Assembly (NCBI RefSeq): GCF_027594745.1
Contig: NZ_CP110854.1
Span: 2,584,501-2,648,500, forward strand
From: Saprospira grandis
GTDB taxonomy: Bacteria; Bacteroidota; Bacteroidia; Chitinophagales; Saprospiraceae
Length of the DNA stretch: 64,000 nucleotides
Reading direction: 5' to 3'
Shown piece by piece: positions 57,452 through 64,000 of this stretch. Within the stretch, counting starts at the first letter, position 1. Each line of letters begins with the position of its first letter. A model generated the notes under the pieces. It saw only the letters and a program-made list of their open reading frames with translations, was not told where the DNA came from and searched no databases. The position numbers and the translations under genes are program-made.

Positions 57452-58318
57452 CTAAAACTGCAGCAGCCTGAGTTGTTTGGGCAGCAACTGAAAATGCAGG
57501 GCGCTGGCCGAGCGAATAATGGGGTCCCCATCAATGCTAATGGGCCAATGGCTAGGCAATTCAAGTTGAATATCTTGAATGGATTGTGGGCTGGTTTTTG
57601 GGCCATTTAATAGGGCCTGCGGGAAGAGCAGTTGGCCCAGATGGGCTTTTTTCTCTTGGCTCTTCCAGCTAAAGCTTTCTTTGTCTTTTTGCAGGCCCAC
57701 GGCAAAGTTAAAGAAGGGGGCTAGGGCTTGCTTTTGGCCATTGAGGGCAATTTCTGTTGGGCCAATTTGGCTTTGCTGCTTCCAGCTTTGAAAAAATTGC
57801 CATTTGGTCAGTAGGCGAATATTTTTGGGGGCTCTTTTTTGCAAGCCTTGATAATATTGGGCCAGCCAGCCCATCTGCACCAAATGAACAAAATAGCGTT
57901 GATAGGTTTTTTCTCCCCTTTTCCAGCTCAGCAGGCCCACATCTTGGTAGCTCATTTGGGGGTTGCGCATGCCTTGGGCCAGCCCTTTCCAGGGGCGGTA
58001 TTTGCTCCTTGGGGCGGCATAGTGGTTGCCCCAACCCAGCGGCAAATGGGCCAGACAGAGCTCCTCTACGGCTCGAAAAGACTGCCCTAAAAGGGCGTTG
58101 GCAGCGGCGTTGAGGCTACCATCGCCGCCTAAAACCAGAAAATTTTGCCCCCCTTCTTTGAGGTAGAGTTGTATTTGCTGCAACATTTCTCGGCGGTTGC
58201 GGACATCTTGGCCCTCATAGGCTTGGCCGCTGGCCTTAATTTGCCGCTCTATTTTGGGCCAAAGCCTTAGCGCAGTAGCTTGGCGGGCTTTGGGATTGCG
58301 TAAGATGTACCATTTCAT
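57452..58318 (-). CDS. Diacylglycerol/sphingosine kinase family protein
   Basis: 288 residues from the ATG at 58318 (MKWYILRNPKARQATAL). The longer ORF start lies inside a hairpin repeat and is rejected. The DAGK catalytic domain is marked by NPKA, the ATP-binding LVLGGDGSLNAAANALL and the YFVHLVQMGWLAQYY region. The C-terminal half is beta-rich and ends with ISIDGDPI, as in YegS/DgkB-like lipid kinases. The gene probably phosphorylates a membrane lipid. The loss of some acidic residues compared with the standard GGDGT(L/I)NE is visible: the motif reads GGDGSLNAA. Confidence 0.8.
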   Translation of the reverse strand: MKWYILRNPKARQATALRLWPKIERQIKASGQAYEGQDVRNRREMLQQIQLYLKEGGQNFLVLGGDGSLNAAANALLGQSFRAVEELCLAHLPLGWGNHYAAPRSKYRPWKGLAQGMRNPQMSYQDVGLLSWKRGEKTYQRYFVHLVQMGWLAQYYQGLQKRAPKNIRLLTKWQFFQSWKQQSQIGPTEIALNGQKQALAPFFNFAVGLQKDKESFSWKSQEKKAHLGQLLFPQALLNGPKTSPQSIQDIQLELPSHWPISIDGDPIIRSASALHFQLLPKQLRLLQF

Positions 58319-58365
58319 AAGAGAGCGGCTTTGGGTGGGAAATTGGGCCAGGGGCGGGCTTGGCC

Positions 58366-58483
58366 TAGCGATGTGGAGGGGGGCGGCGCAGCCGCAGACC
58401 AAGGCAGCTTTGCTGCCGAAGGGCCGAGCGAATAGCGAGCCCCGCAACGTAGCGCAGCAAGCGCAGCGCAGCTGAGGCCCCAA
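58366..58483 (-). repeat. Hairpin repeat, subfamily 2
   Basis: Reverse copy upstream of the lipid kinase: GGCCTAGCGATGTGG tail, GGCGGC-GCA-GCCGC, AGCTTTGCTGCC region, core GGGCCGAGCGAATAGCGAGC, CGCAACGTAGCGC, GAGGCCCC head. The rest of 58319-58646 shows nothing else. Confidence 0.85.
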
Positions 58484-58646
58484 AAAAATCAATTAAAAGA
58501 TAAACATAAAAAAGGAGAGGAGGTTGTTTTGGGCAAGGCTAATTCTGGCAGGAAAAAACTATAACAAAAAGGGACAAAAGGCCAAAGGATACAGCTAGCT
58601 GCTGGAAAATGCTTATTTTTGGGGTCAAAATAAAAAGCAATCTACT

Positions 58647-59255
58647 ATGTTTAAGTCAGTCACATTTATTGTCAGTCTATTTTTGGTATTGGGGTTTGGC
58701 GCTTGCCAGAACGAAGCGGCACCTCAGGAGTCTGCGCAGGAAGAAACGGTAGCCGCTTCTGCAGAGGAGCAGCATGGGCATCATGAGGGGCATGGCGCTG
58801 CGCCCGAGCCTTTGACGGAAGAGGGCCTACATTATGGGCTAGAAAAAATTGATGGAGAAGGGGCCAAAACGGCGGCAGAAGTTGTTGCGGCTTTGCAGGC
58901 GGAAGACTTGGGGATGATTGCTTGGGGCGAGGGCCAAGAGTCGCCGGGGGTAGAAAATATTAAAGTGGAGGGAGAAATTGTGGAGATGTGTAAAATGTCG
59001 GGTTGTTGGTTTACGCTCAAGACGGCCGAGGGGCAAGAATTGATTGTGAGCACCGCGGAGCATAAGGCTTTGCCCAAAGAATTTATGGGGCAAACCGTTG
59101 TGGCTGAGGGGCCTGCCTTTAGAGTAGACATTTCGGCAGAGGAGCTACAAGCCCAAGCTCAGGCCGATGGGTAGAGCGAAGAAGAGGCGGCAAAAATCAC
59201 AGAAGGGCGGAGTGAATTTAACCTCATTGCCAAGGGCGTGATGTTGAAAAAGTAA
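58647..59255 (+). pseudogene. DUF4920 lipoprotein with an in-frame TAG
   Basis: The frame from 58647 stops at TAG 59172-59174 after 175 residues. Read through, it goes on for 26 codons to TAA 59253-59255. The lipobox is LVLGFGAC (Cys near 20), followed by a His-rich linker (QHGHHEGHGA). DUF4920 begins near residue 85 (VENIKVEGEIVEMCKMSGCW). DUF4920 proteins normally end with a helix followed by a strand like the 26 codons behind the stop (SEEEAAKITEGRS, EFNLIAKGVML). So the TAG truncates the domain; the codon is most easily derived from AAG (Lys). The CxxxxCW site may bind metal or a redox partner. Confidence 0.75.
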
Positions 59256-59281
59256 GTTTTTTTGAAAAAAGGGCTAAAATA

Positions 59282-59313
59282 TTTTGGTCAAAAGAAATTC
59301 TTGCCTATTTTTG
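59282..59313 (+). promoter_or_regulatory. Promoter of the tRNA-Lys cluster
   Basis: TTTTG at 59282-59286, a 19-bp spacer, then TATTTTTG at 59306-59313: a near-perfect match to the Bacteroidota consensus TTTG-N19-21-TAnnTTTG, 50 bp before the first tRNA. Confidence 0.75.
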
Positions 59314-59362
59314 CAACCGCTTAGGGAGGAAAACACTTTGTTTTTAACTTTAAGTTTGGATT

Positions 59363-59435
59363 GATTCCGTAGCTCAGCTGGTAGAGCATTTGACTTTTAA
59401 TCAAAGGGTCCCGGGTTCGAACCCCGGCGGGATCA
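59363..59435 (+). tRNA. tRNA-Lys (TTT), copy 1
   Basis: 73 nt. Acceptor stem GATTCCG/CGGGATC, discriminator A, D arm AGCTCAGCTGGTAGAGC, anticodon loop CTTTTAA (anticodon TTT), T arm CCGGG-TTCGAAC-CCCGG. CCA is not encoded. Confidence 0.97.
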
Positions 59436-59468
59436 CAACATACAATATAAAGGCTAAATATCTGGATT

Positions 59469-59541
59469 GATTTCGTAGCTCAGCTGGTAGAGCATTTGAC
59501 TTTTAATCAAAGGGTCCCGGGTTCGAACCCCGGCGAAATCA
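59469..59541 (+). tRNA. tRNA-Lys (TTT), copy 2
   Basis: 73 nt, same body as copy 1 but with acceptor stem GATTTCG/CGAAATC, so both strands of the acceptor stem differ in a compensatory way. Anticodon TTT. Confidence 0.97.
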
Positions 59542-59577
59542 CAAAAAAAATTTATATAGAGTTTAGCCTTTTAGGTT

Positions 59578-59650
59578 GATTTCGTAGCTCAGCTGGTAGA
59601 GCATTTGACTTTTAATCAAAGGGTCCCGGGTTCGAACCCCGGCGAAATCA
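59578..59650 (+). tRNA. tRNA-Lys (TTT), copy 3
   Basis: 73 nt, identical to copy 2. Anticodon TTT, discriminator A, no encoded CCA. A terminator hairpin follows. Confidence 0.97.
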
Positions 59651-59655
59651 CGCAA

Positions 59656-59686
59656 ACCGCTTCCAATTTTGGAGGCGGTTTTTTTT
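59656..59686 (+). terminator. Terminator of the tRNA-Lys cluster
   Basis: AACCGCTTCC and GGAGGCGGTT pair around AATTTT and are followed by TTTTTT. Confidence 0.85.
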
Positions 59687-59839
59687 ATGTCTATTTTAGA
59701 CTATTTGCCTCAATTTCAGCCCTTAAAATTTTGCACCGCTTTTTTTCGCTTCAAAAGCTTTATCTTTGGGCGGGCCTAGCGCAGAAAGCTGGGCTTTGGC
59801 TTGAGCGGGGGAATTCTTAAAAGACTTCTTTAGTGTTTT

Positions 59840-62800
59840 ATGAAAAACTTACTTAATTTTAGCCATCAGAATATACCTTCAATAACTCGTTTTTTGAGCA
59901 TGCATTTACCTCTACAATTTATCAGCAAATCGGCTATTATAGCAGCGCTTACGGTTAGTTTTTGCTGGAGCAGTATCTTTAGTCATCAACTTTCTGCCCA
60001 ATGTGATTTACAAATTGAAAGCTTGCTCTTGAGTGATGCGAGTTGTGGGCAGTCTAATGGCGAAGCTAGCGTTATTGTTACTGGCGGACAGGCGCCAATT
60101 AGTTATCAATGGTCTAATGGGGGAACTACCTCGGCCATTTCTTCTTTGGCGGCGGGCAACTATCAGCTTACGGTTAGCGATGGGGCGGCTTGCCAGCAAA
60201 TTATTCCCTTTAGCATTAGTCATCAGGATGGGCCTAGCCAAACGGCGGTCATTCAGGCGGATGATTGTAATACCGCTGTAAACACAGGAGAAATTGCGTT
60301 TAGCTTTACGGGCCAAGCGCCTTTTTCTTTAAACTATAGCGGTCCGCAATCGGCTACTTTAACCAACTTGAACAACCTAGATACGCTTAGTCAATTGACG
60401 GCTGGAGAGTATAGCTTTATTTTGGTAGATGCCAATGGCTGTAGCTCGGCTTTCCGCCTAGAGGTCCCTACAAATGGAGGTATTTTGGCGGGAAGTGTAG
60501 TAGATGCCAACCCTGCCTGCGGGGGAGGTACCAACGGTTCTTTTACGACCACGCCCACTACGGGTAGCGTGCCCTTTGATTATTACTTGAACGGGACCTT
60601 TATTGGACAGCAGTTTGGTCCAAATACTTTTGTCAACCTGACCGCCGGCGTTTATACCATCGAGGTGATTGATGTGAATGGCTGTAGCGGTTTTGATACT
60701 TTGGTCTTGGATGAGGCTGGAGCAACTACACTCAATCCCGCCAACTTTACAATCACGGCAAACAACTGCGCAGGGGCCAATGCTGGAGTTATTGATGATA
60801 ACGGAAGTTGCCCAACTTGTGAAGTTTATGAATTGAGCTCTGGCCAATTGGTAGGAAATACGCCACAAACTAACTTACCCGCTGGCCGCTATGAGGTTCG
60901 CTTGCAAACTGGGGGCTGCCAATCTTTTCTGCCTGTAGAAATTAGAACGCCTAACTACTGGACCCTAGAGGTACAAACGGCCAATCCCGCCTGTGTAGCT
61001 GGCGATATTGACCTGACTGTAAGTGGGGCCAACTCGCCTTATACTTTTCTTTGGTCTAATGGTGCCACTACAGAGGACCTCTCTAGTGTAGCGCCCGGCA
61101 ACTATAGCCTCACGCTAACCGATGCCCAAGGCTGCCAGATTCAACAAAATAATATCGAGCTTTTGGCTTGCTCTTCTGTAGATACTATCCGCCCTATGGT
61201 TTATGTGAACCAAAGCGGAACTTATTGTATGGATACTACCCAATTGCCCGGCAATTTGCAAACGGTAAATAACCTAGGCTGCTCGCCACTTAACTTTGGT
61301 GCGGTAGCCAATATCAACGCCAATACGGCTTGTTTCGATTATATCGGAAACAATACCGCTGGACAAGATACCCTCTGCTGGGAGGTCTGTGATAATAACG
61401 GTTTTTGCGATACCACTATTTATATCTTTACGCTAGCCCCTCAGCCCGATACGGCGATTATTGATGTGGCGGCTGGCTCTGCAGTGGTCGATACCTGCCC
61501 CATCAATATTCAGTTTGCTGGAACGCTGGCTTCGGTCAATAACCTCGGTTGCGATCTACAAAACGTAGGGGGGATCAACGTAGATCCTACTACGGGCTGC
61601 GCTTCTTATACCCCCGCCGCCCCTCAACAAAACTCTGGCATTCGCGCCGATACAGTTTGTGTGGAGCTTTGCGATAATAATGGCGTTTGCGATACCATGG
61701 TCTATATCTTCAATAACTTGGAGCCAAACTGTCGCGACCTTTTACCCGATACGATCACGAGCCAACTCACTGATTGCTCTGTTCTCGAGACTTGTATTAG
61801 CAATATTCCTTTGGACAGTGTGCAGTCTGGCGATTATAGCTTTACGCTCAACGGCCAACCCTATACCGGCGGTTTTGCCGCTTGTAATGAAGTGACCCGC
61901 ATCCAATATCCCGTGATCTTGGTCCCTAACTGCTCTGGCGCTTTTGAGGTGAGCTGGACCGCCAATGGCGTTTTCTACGGCCCCGATACGGTGGCTGGCC
62001 TTTTGGGTGTGGTCAATTTTATGAATATCAATGACGGAAATACCTTCTGGAGTATCAATGGCGATAGCTCGATTATTATCGGGACCAATACGACTTCAAC
62101 GACCAATTACAATAATCTCAATATTAGCTGTATTCCTTCGGGAACAGTTTCTAATGTAGGCCCTACGGTCCAACCTCAGTACGCTCAAGGAACGGTCCTT
62201 AGCTTTCCCGCTCAAGGAACTTATAGCTTGGTGGTGAATGGCCCGCTCAACTGTAGCGATGCCGCTTTGGTGAATTTGTATTGTGCCACCACCGAACAAT
62301 TTGAGGATACCATTTTGGTCGGAGAGCAGTTTACTTTCTGCCTAGATACTACGGAGGTGCCTTCAGTAGATACGGTCTATAATTTCTGCGCCAACGCTTC
62401 TTCTGGAGCCGTGAACTTTATTATCGACCAACAAACCGCTTGCGTGACTTATATCGGCGATAGCCTAGGAAGCGATCTCGGCTGCTTCTTGGTCTGTTCC
62501 AATAACGGCGCCTGCGATACTTCTTACCTTTTTGTGGAGGTGGCTCTGCCCGCCCCCATCGCTCAAGATGATACCCTAGAGCTGATTTTTGGCCAAAGTA
62601 CGGCTACTATTGATGTTTGTCTCAATGATAGCTTCAATACCGCCAATTATACGGTGGCTGCCCTCAGCCAACCCAACCTGGGCCAAATCAACCAAAATGA
62701 TTGCTCTTTTACTTATAGCCTTAATCCCGGCTTCTGCGGAGATGATGCCTTCGATTATGTGATTTTCAATCCTTGGGGCGCCGATACCGCCACGGTTTAT

Positions 62801-63082
62801 ATCGATATCCCTTGTAGCCCTTTCACGATTTATGATGGCTTCTCTCCCAATAATGATGGAGTAAACGACTTTATGGTCATCGAAACCATTCAGAATTTCC
62901 CCGGCAATGAGGTGGTGGTCTATAACCGCTGGGGCAATGAGGTTTTCCGCCAAGAGGATTATCAAAATGACTGGAACGGTACTTTCCAAGGAAATGACCT
63001 ACCCGATGGCGATTATTACCTAATTGTTTACGGAACCGATGGCGTGCTTTTGGGCCGCCAATGGATTCGGATCGCTCGCTAG
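59840..63082 (+). CDS. Giant type IX-secreted surface protein
   Basis: 1080 residues. An unusually long N-terminal region (about 54 residues) ends in a hydrophobic signal (AIIAALTVSFCWSSIFS) and a QLSAQC cleavage region. SprB-like repeats follow (GGQAPISYQWSNGGTTSAIS and relatives, with a typical WSNGATTEDLSSVAPGNYSL unit near 405-425). Cys-rich Ig-like domains come next, with two similar copies of a DTxCxExCDNNGxCDTxxYIF block. The C-terminal sorting domain has GFSPNNDGVNDFMV, VVYNRWGNEVF, DWNGTFQGNDLPDGDY. It should be exported by type IX secretion like the 1657-residue protein at 37714-42687. The TPR/OmpA-like gene just downstream is probably its partner. Confidence 0.92.
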   Translation: MKNLLNFSHQNIPSITRFLSMHLPLQFISKSAIIAALTVSFCWSSIFSHQLSAQCDLQIESLLLSDASCGQSNGEASVIVTGGQAPISYQWSNGGTTSAISSLAAGNYQLTVSDGAACQQIIPFSISHQDGPSQTAVIQADDCNTAVNTGEIAFSFTGQAPFSLNYSGPQSATLTNLNNLDTLSQLTAGEYSFILVDANGCSSAFRLEVPTNGGILAGSVVDANPACGGGTNGSFTTTPTTGSVPFDYYLNGTFIGQQFGPNTFVNLTAGVYTIEVIDVNGCSGFDTLVLDEAGATTLNPANFTITANNCAGANAGVIDDNGSCPTCEVYELSSGQLVGNTPQTNLPAGRYEVRLQTGGCQSFLPVEIRTPNYWTLEVQTANPACVAGDIDLTVSGANSPYTFLWSNGATTEDLSSVAPGNYSLTLTDAQGCQIQQNNIELLACSSVDTIRPMVYVNQSGTYCMDTTQLPGNLQTVNNLGCSPLNFGAVANINANTACFDYIGNNTAGQDTLCWEVCDNNGFCDTTIYIFTLAPQPDTAIIDVAAGSAVVDTCPINIQFAGTLASVNNLGCDLQNVGGINVDPTTGCASYTPAAPQQNSGIRADTVCVELCDNNGVCDTMVYIFNNLEPNCRDLLPDTITSQLTDCSVLETCISNIPLDSVQSGDYSFTLNGQPYTGGFAACNEVTRIQYPVILVPNCSGAFEVSWTANGVFYGPDTVAGLLGVVNFMNINDGNTFWSINGDSSIIIGTNTTSTTNYNNLNISCIPSGTVSNVGPTVQPQYAQGTVLSFPAQGTYSLVVNGPLNCSDAALVNLYCATTEQFEDTILVGEQFTFCLDTTEVPSVDTVYNFCANASSGAVNFIIDQQTACVTYIGDSLGSDLGCFLVCSNNGACDTSYLFVEVALPAPIAQDDTLELIFGQSTATIDVCLNDSFNTANYTVAALSQPNLGQINQNDCSFTYSLNPGFCGDDAFDYVIFNPWGADTATVYIDIPCSPFTIYDGFSPNNDGVNDFMVIETIQNFPGNEVVVYNRWGNEVFRQEDYQNDWNGTFQGNDLPDGDYYLIVYGTDGVLLGRQWIRIAR

Positions 63083-63091
63083 ATTAGGGCT

Positions 63092-63238
63092 CTTTTAGAG
63101 GGGCTTCCCCACCCTTTGGGCGGGTCGGGCTGTTTCGCAGCTCGCTCTTCGCTCGGCCCTTCAGCGCTAAAGCGCTTCGGTCTGGCCCTGCGGGCCACTG
63201 CTGTCCATCCCTAAGCCTGCGGCGGCTTCGCCGCCTGC
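63092..63238 (+). repeat. Hairpin repeat, subfamily 1
   Basis: Forward copy 9 bp behind the surface-protein stop: GGGGCTTCCCC head, stem CCCACCC-TTT-GGGCGGG (one mismatch), core GCTCGCTCTTCGCTCGGCCC, AGCGCTAAAGCGCT, GGCCC-TGC-GGGCC, CCATCCCTAAGCC, GGCGGC-TTC-GCCGCC. Confidence 0.88.
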
Positions 63239-63303
63239 AAAACCGCAAAAGGAGCAGACCTTTATATTATCGACCCTTTACGCTTTCAAAAGCTTTTTCT
63301 AAT

Positions 63304-64000
63304 ATGACATCCATCTTATCCCGCCTTTGTTTAGCCTTTTTCTGCCTAGCGCTAGCCAGCACAGGCCTAGAGGCACAATCTGCCAAGCTGACTAAGGCCA
63401 ATAAGTTCTACCAACAACTGAACTTTAGAAAGGCCATCGAACTCTATGAAAAGATTTTGGCCAAGAAAACAGAGCCCGAGGCCCTTTTCAATCTTCCCGA
63501 TTGCTACCGCCGTATCGGCGATTACCAAAAGGCCGAACGCTGGTACGCCAAAGCGGTCCTCCACCCTGAAGCTAATGCCGAGCTCTATTTTTATTTGGGC
63601 CTCTCTCAATTGTCTAATAATCGCCCCCAAGAGGCTAGAGTGAGCTTCGAGAAGTTTAGAGAACTCGCCCCCGGCGATCTCCGCGGCCCCCAACTCATTG
63701 AGGCCTGCGACGATAGCCTCCGAACACTACTCACAAATAGTGGGGCCCTCTATATCGTCCGAAATGTTCGAGAAATTAACACTAAATACGATGAGTTTGG
63801 CCTCAATACACACCGTAAGGGGATTGTCTATTGTGCCGAAAGAGATACCGGAGCCGCTCCGCTATTTTTTCAGTCCGCCTGGACCGGCCGCCCCTTTGTC
63901 GATGTCTATTATTGCGATCGCCGCCTCGTCGATGAGGAAACTAAGGCTTATAAGTATGGCAAATCTCGCCCATTCGATAAGATTGTAGATACTCGCTATC
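63304..64000 (+). CDS. TPR / OmpA-family (PorE-like) protein, N-terminal part
   Basis: The frame starts at ATG 63304 and runs off the window after 232 codons. Visible parts are a signal peptide (ILSRLCLAFFCLALASTG, cleavage near AQS), TPR helices (ANKFYQQLNFRKAIELYEK, ALFNLPDCYRRIGDYQKAER, AELYFYLGLSQLSNNRPQEA) and the beginning of a beta-propeller part (NTKYDEFGLNTHRKGIVYC). This order, TPR then WD40-like PD40 blades, is that of PorE and related OmpA-family proteins that bind peptidoglycan for type IX secretion. The C-terminal OmpA domain would lie outside the window. Confidence 0.75.
   Translation, partial: MTSILSRLCLAFFCLALASTGLEAQSAKLTKANKFYQQLNFRKAIELYEKILAKKTEPEALFNLPDCYRRIGDYQKAERWYAKAVLHPEANAELYFYLGLSQLSNNRPQEARVSFEKFRELAPGDLRGPQLIEACDDSLRTLLTNSGALYIVRNVREINTKYDEFGLNTHRKGIVYCAERDTGAAPLFFQSAWTGRPFVDVYYCDRRLVDEETKAYKYGKSRPFDKIVDTRY

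Overview
The window looks like chromosome of a gliding, filamentous member of the Bacteroidota, most likely a Saprospira-type organism (inference). The evidence is a gldN gliding/type IX secretion gene, two giant surface proteins with the gliding-motility-associated C-terminal sorting domain, an OmpA/PorE-like TPR protein, TonB-dependent and FadL-type outer-membrane proteins, many DUF families typical of Bacteroidota (DUF4625, DUF4476, DUF4834, DUF4920), and promoters of the TTTG-N19-TAnnTTTG type. No plasmid, phage or integrase genes are visible.

Layout. 1-6400: two orphan genes, gldN, a divergent TonB-receptor/DUF4625-lipoprotein pair that shares a palindromic operator, and a SMI1/KNR4 protein. 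6800-12200: mutS2, a DUF4476 protein, a free-methionine-sulfoxide reductase, then a small inverted-repeat element followed by a 42-bp tandem array. 12160-24800: FadL-type porin, folD-penicillin acylase-membrane protein operon, era, a YbjN protein, a SpoIIE-type phosphatase, a DUF457 membrane protein and an Old Yellow Enzyme. 24800-37100: glutamate-synthase-like FMN protein, TlpA thioredoxin, TPR membrane protein, a GCS2-CBS fusion, aroQ, a 41-bp tandem array, PhoX phosphatase and a VWA lipoprotein. 37700-44800: a 1657-residue adhesin-like protein, then a tight NUDIX-folK-deoxynucleoside kinase operon. 45400-48400: an AT-rich island of three orphan genes, a second inverted-repeat element and a degenerate 22-bp array. 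48700-59260: metH interrupted by an in-frame TGA, an aldehyde dehydrogenase, efp-accB-accC, a lipid kinase, and a DUF4920 lipoprotein interrupted by an in-frame TAG. 59300-64000: three tandem tRNA-Lys genes, a second giant surface protein, and the start of a TPR/OmpA-like protein.

The most striking feature is a dispersed family of about 22 GC-rich repeats of roughly 120-180 bp, about 5% of the window. Each is a chain of hairpins, and the hairpin stems change sequence from copy to copy while staying self-complementary. Three subfamilies can be told apart by their ends. About half of the copies sit a few bases behind a stop codon. This is the best candidate here for an undescribed element. The three tandem arrays (42, 41 and 22 bp), two of which directly follow copies of the same small inverted-repeat element, are a second.

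Housekeeping functions cover folate and one-carbon metabolism (folD, folK, metH), fatty acid initiation (accB, accC), shikimate synthesis (aroQ), translation (era, efp, tRNA-Lys) and DNA maintenance (mutS2). The rest is mostly envelope, secretion and gliding.
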